Shown here: piece by piece, positions 7,132-14,695 of the stretch
How positions within the stretch are numbered: position 1 is the first letter of the stretch
Layout: the number at the start of each line of letters is the position of its first letter
NCBI GenBank assembly: GCA_030158285.1
Contig: JAOATF010000172.1
Span: 1 to 37,156 of the forward strand
DNA from: Hyphomonadaceae bacterium
Lineage (GTDB): Bacteria; Pseudomonadota; Alphaproteobacteria; Caulobacterales; Hyphomonadaceae
Reading direction: 5' to 3'
DNA: 37,156 nucleotides
Notes under the pieces: generated by a model
The model's database searches: none
Told to the model about the DNA's origin: nothing
What the model saw: only the letters and a program-made list of their open reading frames with translations
Program-made: the position numbers and the translations under genes

Positions 7132-8952
7132 CTAGCGACGCAGTTGTTCGCCGCAGCCGATGCAGAACTTGGCTTTCGCCGGGTTCACGCGCGTGCATTT
7201 CGGGCACTCGACCGTGGCTTCGCCCGGCGCCGGGTTGCCATTGCCGCCGCCCTTGCCGCCCGCGCCGGCTGCAACGCCGACCGCACCGGTCATGCCGGAC
7301 TGGAACATCGCGCGCGCCTGTTCTTCGGAACGAACAGCCTGGCGGTTCGCCTGCTCCACCATCTGGCGCATCAGGTCCATCTGCGCGGTCTTGTCTGTCG
7401 CAAGCGCCTTGGCCTGCTCTTCAAGGACCTTTGCGACAGCAGGAGACAGGCCGGCATTGGTGGCCAGGATCTGTTCCGGCGTCATCTTGGCGCCCAGCAC
7501 AAGGCGATCGGCCTCGCGCTGTGCATCCAGCTTGCGCACGTCCATATCTCGATCGTGCGTTGCATCGGCTTCCTTGATACGGCGCTCGAGGCGTGCGCGC
7601 TCCTGTTCAGCTTCAAGGCCAGCGAGGCCTTTCAGCTTCTCAAGCGCAACCTTGTCGGCTTCGCGCTCGCGATCCATGCGCGAGTATTCTTCCTTCTCAA
7701 CGACATCGACTTCCCGCTTGCGCGTCTCGTGGCCGTGGTCGCGCTCCTTGGCGGCGATGTTGAGCTCGCGCGTACGGCGCTCCCATTCGTCGTCCTGGTC
7801 CTGCAGCTTGTTATCGCGCGTTTCTGTGCGATCCAGCCCACGCGTTTCCCGGCCATAGTCACGATCGTATTTCGCGGTCTCGCGGTTCTCTTCGCGATCC
7901 AGCGTGCGCGTCTCGCGGTCATATTCCCGCTCCAGCGCACGCAGCTTCAGCGTGTGCTCACGGTCCAGCGTTTCGGTGTTGCGCTCCAGAAGGCGCTTGC
8001 GCTCGTGGATCACCTTCAGGTCGACGCCATCGTGCGTCGCCTGCTGGATCTCGCCTTCGAACTTGCCAAGGCGCTCCACCTTCAGCATCTCGATCTCGTG
8101 CGCCAGCACCTTCATCTCGGCGATGCGGGTGCCGGTCTCGCGGGCGTCGTTGAACTCGATCTCGTTGTTGAGGACCAGGCGTTTGAGATCGTCCTCGTTG
8201 TTGATGTCCAGCTTGTCGAGCGAGACCTTATTGTCGATCTTGATCAGCGTCGTCTCATGCTCGCGTTCCATGTCCCGCTTCAGGCGCGTGAACTCGAACT
8301 CCAACCGCGACGTTTCGCGCTCGGCAGCGGCCCGGATGGCCTCCTGCTTCTCGACCTCGTTGATCGCCCAGGTGACGGACGCCGCCCGCACCATCAGGCC
8401 GAGATCGCCCGCAACGCGTTCGCATTCCTTCATCAGGTCCGCCTGCATCATGTCCTGCAGGCCCTTGTTGCCGCGCACCTCGTTGGCGTTGACACGGCTC
8501 ACCGCCGCCTCGAACACCCGCTCCCAGGCGTGGCTCTTGATCCGCAGCGCCGCATCTTCCTTCGACAGCGAGCGGCGTTGCTGCATCATGCCGAGAATGT
8601 TCTGCGGCTTCTCCGGATTGATCTGCAGGTCGAGAACGACCGTGCCCGTGATGTCCAGCTTGTCCTTCGTGCGCACCACCACATCGTAGAAGTGCTGGAA
8701 CGTCTTCAGGTCCGCGATCATCAGGCTGATCGACGTCGACCCGCCGATCAGGCCCTTGATCTGGTGGACGATGCCGCCCATCGAGAAGTGCGCGCCCTTG
8801 TAGGACTGCACGAACTGGCCATTGCGCATCAGCAGGCCAATGTGGTCCGGCGGAACCTCGAAGCGCTTCTCGAAGAAGGTCTTCAGTTCGCCCGGCGCAA
8901 CGAACTCGGCCAGCAGGCGCGGGTCGCTGACAACAAGTTGCTCGGTCTTCAT
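7132..8952 (-). CDS. SPFH/band-7-like protein with a long charged helix and C-terminal zinc ribbon
   Basis: 606 residues. Residues about 20-220 look like an SPFH (stomatin/prohibitin/flotillin) domain, with the FFEKRFEVPPDHIGLLMRNG entry and a helical end AAAERETSRLEF. Residues about 220-510 are almost entirely charged, with runs of DRE/RET-type repeats (LDREENRETAKYDRDYGRET) predicting a long rigid helix or coiled coil. After a Gly-rich linker a zinc ribbon closes the protein (C583, C586, C597, C600). SPFH proteins oligomerise at membranes and recruit partners. No membrane helix is obvious, so the three-helix protein encoded 43 bp upstream may be its anchor. ATG 8952 is chosen because GGAG lies 9 nt upstream and the domain begins there; an upstream in-frame extension is low-complexity. 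Resemblance to zinc-ribbon SPFH proteins annotated as virion core protein-like is from memory. Confidence 0.82.
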   Translation of the reverse strand: MKTEQLVVSDPRLLAEFVAPGELKTFFEKRFEVPPDHIGLLMRNGQFVQSYKGAHFSMGGIVHQIKGLIGGSTSISLMIADLKTFQHFYDVVVRTKDKLDITGTVVLDLQINPEKPQNILGMMQQRRSLSKEDAALRIKSHAWERVFEAAVSRVNANEVRGNKGLQDMMQADLMKECERVAGDLGLMVRAASVTWAINEVEKQEAIRAAAERETSRLEFEFTRLKRDMEREHETTLIKIDNKVSLDKLDINNEDDLKRLVLNNEIEFNDARETGTRIAEMKVLAHEIEMLKVERLGKFEGEIQQATHDGVDLKVIHERKRLLERNTETLDREHTLKLRALEREYDRETRTLDREENRETAKYDRDYGRETRGLDRTETRDNKLQDQDDEWERRTRELNIAAKERDHGHETRKREVDVVEKEEYSRMDREREADKVALEKLKGLAGLEAEQERARLERRIKEADATHDRDMDVRKLDAQREADRLVLGAKMTPEQILATNAGLSPAVAKVLEEQAKALATDKTAQMDLMRQMVEQANRQAVRSEEQARAMFQSGMTGAVGVAAGAGGKGGGNGNPAPGEATVECPKCTRVNPAKAKFCIGCGEQLRR

Positions 8953-8995
8953 GGTCGTGGCTCCGTCAGGAGGTAAGCGGAAAAATTGCTGGCGA

Positions 8996-9583
8996 TCAGA
9001 CTTTCGGCGTGTCGGCCCACTTTTTCTGGGAGACCCAGAGGAAGATCGTGTAGCCAATCACGAACAGGCAGATCAGCGCGGGGATGGGTTGCTGCATCAC
9101 AACGGCGCCCACCTGGTCCATCTTGGACAACTGGTTGCCGGCGGCATCCATCGTACGGAACGTGCCAAGAATGGCGCCGAGCAGGGTGAACAGCGAGAAG
9201 GCGAAGCTGGCGATGCCCGAGAGCGTCTTCACCATGCTCGCCGGCTCGCGCTTGGCCGGCTTGCCCGCAGCAGCTGCAGCTTCCGCCTTGGCCCGCTCGG
9301 TCAGCTCCCGGTCAAACGCCTCGCCGCGCTGCATGGCGGCGTCGCGCGCCTTGTGATCGACCTTCAGGAAATCTGGCGCCGCATCCTTGTGCACGCCGGC
9401 TTGCTGGGCCGACGTCAGGTTTGTCGCCCGGCGCCGCAACAGGATGAACACCGTCGCCACCAGCCACAGCGCAGCGAACCCCACCGCTGCCCACATCACA
9501 TACGTCATCCACTCGGGCAGGATGACCTGCGCGGCGGCCGGGGCCGGCGGCGCGCCATCCAGCGGCGGTATCTGCTGTTCCAT
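8996..9583 (-). CDS. Small membrane protein, first gene of the SPFH-kinase-peptidase block
   Basis: 195 residues of unknown family. Hydrophobic helices lie at about 25-48 (MTYVMWAAVGFAALWLVATV), 115-135 (LSGIASFAFSLFTLLGAILG) and 165-187 (IPALICLFVIGYTIFLWV), separated by a charged Ala/Lys/Glu-rich loop (about 50-112). Most of the loop is hydrophilic and could be cytoplasmic. ATG 9583 is preferred because GGGAG lies 6 nt upstream; an in-frame extension to 9742 lacks hydrophobic or domain character. Being first in the block, 43 bp from the SPFH gene, it may recruit that protein to the membrane or act as the sensor. This role is inferred from context. Confidence 0.75.
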   Translation of the reverse strand: MEQQIPPLDGAPPAPAAAQVILPEWMTYVMWAAVGFAALWLVATVFILLRRRATNLTSAQQAGVHKDAAPDFLKVDHKARDAAMQRGEAFDRELTERAKAEAAAAAGKPAKREPASMVKTLSGIASFAFSLFTLLGAILGTFRTMDAAGNQLSKMDQVGAVVMQQPIPALICLFVIGYTIFLWVSQKKWADTPKV

Positions 9584-9695
9584 TCCGATCTCCCACTTTC
9601 CACCCGGACGTCTCGGCAACCGCGCCCGTCCCCAGCGCAGCCCCTTGAATTCGCGTCCGTTTCCAGAAGGGAGACACACTTCGCCCACAGCCTCC

Positions 9696-9749
9696 GGCGC
9701 TCTGAGCGCCAGCCGGCAATCCGAAATGCAGTACCCCTTCAATGCAGTA
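9696..9749 (-). promoter_or_regulatory. Palindrome and direct repeats in the leader of the five-gene block
   Basis: The 9584-9787 intergenic region holds a perfect 7-1-7 palindrome, GGCGCTCTGAGCGCC (9696-9710). It also holds two copies of AATGCAGTA (9725-9733 and 9741-9749) with a 16-bp period. Both are suitable as regulator-binding sites upstream of the block. I could not fix the -35/-10 hexamers. Confidence 0.35.
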
Positions 9750-9787
9750 AGCGGGCTCGCCGGGAAAAACGGGTCATGCCTGAATAC

Positions 9788-9823
9788 AAAAAAGTAAGGG
9801 CCCCGGCTTTCGCGCGGGGCCCT
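9788..9823 (-). terminator. Rho-independent terminator after mmsB
   Basis: Perfect 9-bp GC-rich stem, AGGGCCCCG (9797-9805) with CGGGGCCCT (9815-9823), and a 9-nt loop. Read on the minus strand it is followed by six T (9793-9788). It lies 31 nt downstream of the mmsB stop and separates mmsB from the five-gene block. Confidence 0.85.
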
Positions 9824-9853
9824 GTCTTTCAGATCAGTCCTGATGGCCCTGGA

Positions 9854-10753
9854 TCAGGACTTCAGCCCCGCCAGATTGCCGCGCAACATCTGCAGCACGC
9901 CCGAGAAATCCTTGCCGCCATATCCCAGCCGGTCGAACAGCGCATAGAGCGCCTCCGACTGGTTGCCGAGCGGCGTCGTCGCGCCCGCACGCGCCGAGGC
10001 TTCCTGCGCCAGCTTCAGGTCCTTCAGCATCATGTTGGCTGCGAACCCGCCCTCATAGTTGCGATCAGACGCCGTCTGCGGTCCCACGCCCGGCCACGGC
10101 GCATACGTGCTCAGCGACCAGCACTGGCCCGAAGACTTGGACGCGATCTCGAAGAAGCGATCCGGCGCCAGGCCCAGCTTCTCCGCCAGCGCAAACGCCT
10201 CGCACGTTCCCAGCATCGAAATGCCAAGCAGCATGTTGTTGCAGATCTTCGCCGCCTGCCCCGCGCCATGATCGCCCGCGCGGATCACCACCCGCGCCAT
10301 CGGCTTCAGCGCCTCTTCCACATCGGCGAAGTGCGGCTCGTCGCAGCCCACCATGAACGCCAGCGTCCCCGCATCCGCCGCCGCCGTCCCGCCCGACACC
10401 GGCGCATCCGCAAACCGGAATCCCGCCGCCTTGGCCTGCGCCGCCACCGCGCGCGCCGAATCCACGTCAATCGTCGAGCAATCAATCAGCAACGCCGACT
10501 TCGGCGCATTCGGCAGAATGTCCTCGCCATAAACCTTCCGCACATGCGGCCCCGCCGGCAGCATGGTGATAACGACCTCGGCATCCTTCACCGCTTCGGC
10601 CACCGACTTCGCGCCAGTCGCCCCCGCGCCAACCACCTTCGCAACCGCCGCCTCACTGAGATCGAACGCCGCAACCGAGCGCCCACCCACCACCTGCCGC
10701 GCGGCCATCCCGCCGCCCATATTGCCAAGGCCGATGAATGCGATGCGGGTCAT
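9854..10753 (-). CDS. mmsB: 3-hydroxyisobutyrate dehydrogenase (valine degradation)
   Basis: Oxidises 3-hydroxyisobutyrate to methylmalonate semialdehyde with NAD+ in cytoplasmic valine catabolism. The 299-residue protein has the N-terminal Rossmann motif GLGNMGGGMA (residues 8-17), the substrate motif DAPVSGGTAAADAGTLAFMVG (about 117-137) and catalytic Lys169 in GAGQAAKICNNMLLG. Length fits the family. The start is set at ATG 10753, where the Rossmann fold begins and AAGGAG lies 7 nt upstream; the longer open frame (to 11104) runs antiparallel-like through the frameshifted neighbour. mmsA, which uses the product, lies 1.6 kb upstream on the same strand. Other beta-hydroxyacid dehydrogenases are possible, but the mmsA neighbour supports this assignment. 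Confidence 0.88.
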   Translation of the reverse strand: MTRIAFIGLGNMGGGMAARQVVGGRSVAAFDLSEAAVAKVVGAGATGAKSVAEAVKDAEVVITMLPAGPHVRKVYGEDILPNAPKSALLIDCSTIDVDSARAVAAQAKAAGFRFADAPVSGGTAAADAGTLAFMVGCDEPHFADVEEALKPMARVVIRAGDHGAGQAAKICNNMLLGISMLGTCEAFALAEKLGLAPDRFFEIASKSSGQCWSLSTYAPWPGVGPQTASDRNYEGGFAANMMLKDLKLAQEASARAGATTPLGNQSEALYALFDRLGYGGKDFSGVLQMLRGNLAGLKS

Positions 10754-10788
10754 GGGGCGCTCCTTCAGATAACGCCACCTGTCTAACC

Positions 10789-11420
10789 TCAATCCCGGCA
10801 GGAGCAACCGACGGAATTGGGCGCGCTGCACGCGTACTGCGGAATCCAACCGCCATTGCGGAAGCTCCACGCATAGTTTGTGGTGCCGTCGCGCAACTCT
10901 CCGTGTCGTTCCCGGGCATAAGTGCTCCCACCGTTGAGCATCATGTCGATCACGCTGGTCCGGTGCAGGCCGCAGCTGTTGGGAATGCGCCCGGCATCGG
11001 CACGCATCGTCGCTTCGATCCCGATCTCGAGCACCACCACCGCCGAAACAGTCCCTGCAAAGGCAGCGACCAGCGTCCACAACCGTCTTCGGCCAATGCG
11101 ACACAGGAAGCGCCAGACCAAAAAACCACCGCTCCCGCGCAGATCAGACTCGCCAGCACAATGACCGGCGCCACCGCTGCCGCCTCGAATAGAACCGCCG
11201 CCAGGATGAATGGCCCACCCAGCACCCAGATCAGGATTGGCCCTCCAAGCCAGTAGGCTCTCGGATCAAGGACCAAGCTATACGCCAGCCAAAGGCTGAA
11301 AAGATCGGCCAGCAAGAGCAGGATTGCGACGGCATGCACGCCGGGATTGCGGCTGCGCGCGAACCAGATCGCAGCTCCCAAAATGGCGATCCGAGCCACA
11401 ACGAAAGCAAGATAGATCAT
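10789..11420 (-). pseudogene. Membrane protein gene split by a frameshift at a T6 run
   Basis: Two overlapping frames look like one gene. The first starts at ATG 11420 (GGAGGGGG Shine-Dalgarno) and encodes three to four hydrophobic helices (MIYLAFVVARIAILGAAIWFA onward) up to ICAGAVVF. Beyond that its frame becomes Arg/Cys-rich and non-protein-like. The second frame, opening at 11121, carries a sensible continuation: an Arg-rich turn, a helix (TLVAAFAGTVSAVVVLEIGI), then a Cys-containing soluble tail ending at TGA 10789. The junction is TTTTTT at 11125-11120; one extra T would join the frames into about 210 residues. It could be a true pseudogene, a homopolymer sequencing error, or slippage. 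Function unknown. It lies 35 bp upstream of mmsB. Confidence 0.55.
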
Positions 11421-11498
11421 GCCACCCCCTCCAGACCCGACCGGCAATTGGAGGGCGGGACTGGACGCCGTGATGACGCTGACACGGCAAGATTGAGG

Positions 11499-12335
11499 CT
11501 AGGCGGCCCCGAACCGCACCGCGATCGCAGGCCCCCAGCCGTACATGGTGAAGAAGAACGTCGCCAATGCGATGAAGGCCGCGCCGCCTGTCACGCCTGC
11601 GATCGCCAGCGCGCGTCCGCCTGTCGTCGCACCGCTACGACGGCCGCGAATGAACAGCTCGGCCACGATCAACGGCAGCACGAAGAACGCGAAGTCCATG
11701 AAGTAATCGAACGCGCCGCTGAACACGTCCGTGTGCCCGGCATTGCCCGCGAACAGGAACCAGAAGCCATAGCCCATACGATAGAGCCATGAGCCGATGG
11801 CCAGCGCGAACAACCGGATAGCCCACGCGCGGTGCACATCGAAATTCCGCGCCATCGCATGCCGTACCGTCTGCACCGACGCGAGAACCATCAGCGCGCC
11901 ATACGCCGTGAAGCCCACCGTCATCGGCAAGCCGCCCACAGTCCCCTTCAGCGCAATGAAAGTGAGCCCGCCCACGCCCGCGAGAAAAGCCGCCAGCGCA
12001 TAGAGCCGCCCGATCCACAGGTGCACCGCCGGCGCCTTCGCCCGCACCTGCCGGATCAGCTGCACCGGCCCCAGCACCAGCAGCAGCGCCCCGGCAAAGA
12101 AGTGCATCCCGATCCCGCCCGACGCCCCCGGCGTTTCCGCCTCATAGAGCCGCGGCAGCGTGACGTTCCAGTCCTCCAGCGTGTTCGCCGGAATGGCCCC
12201 GCCATAGTGCGCCATGATGTAGACGCCGAAGATCGCCGAAGAGATCCACACGATCCCGACCAGCGCGATGGACGCCCAGCACAAGGCGTCCGCCGTCCAC
12301 GCAGGCGGCGAAATGGGTTGGGCAAGTGCAGTCAT
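11499..12335 (-). CDS. DUF2306 family multi-helix membrane protein
   Basis: 278 residues with about seven hydrophobic helices. The pattern around HFFAGALLLVLGPVQLIRQVRAKAPAVHLWIGRLYALAAFL (a helix, a Gln-Leu-Ile-Arg turn, then a His-Leu-Trp-Ile-Gly-Arg-Leu-Tyr motif), with a later conserved FDVHRAWAIRLFALAIGSWLYR segment, matches DUF2306. The paired His-Arg motifs in adjacent helices resemble heme- or metal-binding membrane proteins, but DUF2306 has no established biochemical role. It lies between mmsA and the frameshifted membrane gene on the same strand; no functional tie to valine degradation is evident. No strong Shine-Dalgarno precedes the ATG (GGGGATG about 6 nt upstream). Confidence 0.8.
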   Translation of the reverse strand: MTALAQPISPPAWTADALCWASIALVGIVWISSAIFGVYIMAHYGGAIPANTLEDWNVTLPRLYEAETPGASGGIGMHFFAGALLLVLGPVQLIRQVRAKAPAVHLWIGRLYALAAFLAGVGGLTFIALKGTVGGLPMTVGFTAYGALMVLASVQTVRHAMARNFDVHRAWAIRLFALAIGSWLYRMGYGFWFLFAGNAGHTDVFSGAFDYFMDFAFFVLPLIVAELFIRGRRSGATTGGRALAIAGVTGGAAFIALATFFFTMYGWGPAIAVRFGAA

Positions 12336-12403
12336 GAGGCATCCCCGGCTTTCACCGAGGATACGTCATTCTGCTCAAACGCAAAGCCCGGCGGACCCGA
12401 CGC

Positions 12404-13915
12404 CTACCGCATCGTCGGGATGACGAAGCTCGAGTCGCCCACATCGCCTTCCGGCCAGCGGGCGGTGACGGTCTTCACCTTGGTCCAGAACTTCAGGCCT
12501 TCCATGCCGTGCTGGTTGGTGTCGCCGAAGGCCGAGCGCTTCCAGCCGCCGAAGGTGTGATAGGCCACCGGCACGGGGATCGGCACGTTGATGCCCACCA
12601 TGCCGACATTCACCTTCGCCGCGAACTCGCGCGCCGCGCGGCCATTGCGCGTGAAGATCGCAACGCCGTTGCCGTACTGGTGCTTGCTCGGCAGCGCGAC
12701 GGCTTCCTCGAACGTCTCGGCGCGCACGATCTGCAGCACCGGCCCGAAGATTTCCTCGTGATACGTCTTCATGCCCGGCTTCACGCCATCGAACAGCGAC
12801 GGCCCGATGAAGAAGCCGTTCTCATAGCCCTGCAGCTTGAAGCCACGGCCATCGACCACCAGCTCCGCGCCTTCATCGACGCCGGTCTGGATATAGCCCG
12901 CGATCTTGTCGCGATGCGCCTTGTTCACCACCGGGCCGTACTGCGCGCCCGGATCGGTGGAGATGCCAACTTTCAGCGTCTCCATCTCCGCGATCATCCG
13001 CTCGCGCAGCTCATCCGCCGTCTTCTTGCCGACCGGCACGACAACCGGCAGCGCCATGCAGCGTTCTCCAGCGGAGCCGAACGCAGCGCCGGAAAGGTCC
13101 TTCACCACCTGGTCCATGTCGGCGTCGGGCATGATGATGCCGTGGTTCTTCGCTCCGCCCATCGCCTGCACGCGCTTCCCGTTGGCAGCGCCGACCTGGT
13201 AGATGTAATGCGCGATATCCGACGAGCCGACGAAGCTGACAGCCTTCACTTCCGGATGATGCAGGATGGCGTCCACCGCCACCTTGTCGCCATGCACGAC
13301 GTTCAGCACGCCCGTCACATCAAGACCCGCCGCCGCGCCCGCTTCCATGAACAGCTCACCCAGCCGCACCGGCACGGACGGGTCACGCTCCGACGGCTTC
13401 AGCACGAACGTGTTGCCCGTCGCGATGGCGACGCCGAACATCCACATCGGAATCATCGCCGGGAAGTTGAACGGCGTGATGCCCGCCACGACGCCCAGCG
13501 GCTGGCGCATCGAATAGACGTCGATGCCCGGCCCCGCGCCTTCCGTGTATTCGCCCTTCAGCGCATGCGGAATGCCGCACGCAAACTCGATCACTTCCAG
13601 GCCGCGCTGGATGTCGCCCTTCGAGTCCGCCACCACCTTGCCGTGCTCGGAAGAGAGCGTCTCGGCCAAGGACTGCATGTTCGCCTCAACCAGCCGCTTG
13701 AACTCGAACATCACGCGCGCCCGGCGCTGCGGGTTCGTGCCTGCCCAGCCCGGCAGGGCTTTCGCGGCGGCCTGCACGGCGGCATCCACATCCCCGGTCG
13801 TCGCTAGGCCCACCTTGGCCTGAACTTCGCCGGTGTTCGGGTTGAACACATCGCCATCCCGGCCCGAGGTCGCCTTGACCGATTTACCGCCGATGAAGCC
13901 TTCGATACGCCGCAT
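12404..13915 (-). CDS. mmsA: CoA-acylating methylmalonate-semialdehyde dehydrogenase
   Basis: Converts methylmalonate semialdehyde (and malonate semialdehyde) with CoA and NAD+ to propionyl-CoA (or acetyl-CoA) and CO2, completing valine and linking to inositol or beta-alanine breakdown. The 503-residue protein has the aldehyde dehydrogenase fold with catalytic Cys286 in GSAGERCMALPV. In place of the usual LELGGK Glu motif it has AMGGAKNHGIIMPDAD, the hallmark of the CoA-dependent MMSDH subfamily. ITPFNFPAMIPMWMFG (about 146-161) and the NAD-binding FVGSS (228-232) are also present. Length is normal. Together with mmsB on the same strand it forms the distal valine pathway. Divergent from the HAD gene (85 bp). 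Confidence 0.93.
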   Translation of the reverse strand: MRRIEGFIGGKSVKATSGRDGDVFNPNTGEVQAKVGLATTGDVDAAVQAAAKALPGWAGTNPQRRARVMFEFKRLVEANMQSLAETLSSEHGKVVADSKGDIQRGLEVIEFACGIPHALKGEYTEGAGPGIDVYSMRQPLGVVAGITPFNFPAMIPMWMFGVAIATGNTFVLKPSERDPSVPVRLGELFMEAGAAAGLDVTGVLNVVHGDKVAVDAILHHPEVKAVSFVGSSDIAHYIYQVGAANGKRVQAMGGAKNHGIIMPDADMDQVVKDLSGAAFGSAGERCMALPVVVPVGKKTADELRERMIAEMETLKVGISTDPGAQYGPVVNKAHRDKIAGYIQTGVDEGAELVVDGRGFKLQGYENGFFIGPSLFDGVKPGMKTYHEEIFGPVLQIVRAETFEEAVALPSKHQYGNGVAIFTRNGRAAREFAAKVNVGMVGINVPIPVPVAYHTFGGWKRSAFGDTNQHGMEGLKFWTKVKTVTARWPEGDVGDSSFVIPTMR

Positions 13916-14000
13916 GTGCGTGAACTCCCGTATGTATCTATCGCAGGTTCCCTACCCCTATCCGCTTGACCCGGCCAGCCGGAACCGCCACCTCCCGCCC

Positions 14001-14684
14001 ATGAATTCCGTGTCAAAACCCGCCGCTTCCATCCTGCGCCTGCCAAGGCCGCCAAAAGCCGTGGTTTTTGACCTCGACGGCACGCTGATCGACTCGGAAG
14101 CCTTGGTGCTGGAAGCCTACATGGCCGCCGCAGATCGCCACGGCATCCCATTCACGCACGAGCAGTTCCTCTCGCTTGTCGGCCGCCATCGCCAGCACAG
14201 CGAAATGAAGATGCGCGAGTATTTCGGCCAGGCGTTTCCGCTCGAAGCCTTCTACGCCACCGTCGGCGAATTCTTCGGCGACAAGGCCGCCCCGCTGAAA
14301 CGCGGCGCACTGGAATTGTTCGATCGTCTCGAAGCCGCGCGCCTGCCTTTCGCCCTCGCCACCTCGTCAGGCCCCGGCTGGGTCAACAAGCATTTCGTAG
14401 CCCACAATCTCGCGGAACGCTTTCGCGGCGTCGTCACGCGCGAGGACGTGACCCACGGCAAGCCGCACCCCGAGCCCTATCTGAAAGCCTCCACCATTCT
14501 CGGCCATCATCCGCAAGACGTGCTGGCGATCGAGGACTCCCCCACAGGCGTCGCCTCCGCCCACGCCGCCGGCCTGATGACCATCATGGTGCCCGACCTG
14601 ATCCAGCCCGATGACGAAACGCGCAGCCGCACGGTCCACATTGGCCAGTCGCTGGAAGACGTGCTCGCCCTGCTGCAGGACTGA
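14001..14684 (+). CDS. HAD-superfamily hydrolase (beta-phosphoglucomutase/phosphatase-like)
   Basis: 227 residues with all four HAD motifs: FDLDGTLIDSE (nucleophile Asp24, acid/base Asp26), ATSS, Lys in KPHPEPYLKA and AIEDSPTG. The cap domain between motifs I and II is the helical C1 type of the beta-phosphoglucomutase/phosphoglycolate-phosphatase group. The substrate, probably a small sugar or metabolite phosphate, cannot be told from sequence. ATG 14001 is preferred because the frame upstream overlaps the divergent mmsA and lacks family character. It ends 11 bp before the convergent HWE kinase stop. Confidence 0.85.
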   Translation: MNSVSKPAASILRLPRPPKAVVFDLDGTLIDSEALVLEAYMAAADRHGIPFTHEQFLSLVGRHRQHSEMKMREYFGQAFPLEAFYATVGEFFGDKAAPLKRGALELFDRLEAARLPFALATSSGPGWVNKHFVAHNLAERFRGVVTREDVTHGKPHPEPYLKASTILGHHPQDVLAIEDSPTGVASAHAAGLMTIMVPDLIQPDDETRSRTVHIGQSLEDVLALLQD

Positions 14685-14695
14685 GCGCCGACACT

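Noticed and set aside
5074-8976. Long plus-strand open frames opposite the kinase, FHA-like and SPFH genes
   Set aside because: They lack domains and have antisense composition; the minus-strand genes have complete active sites and Shine-Dalgarno sequences.
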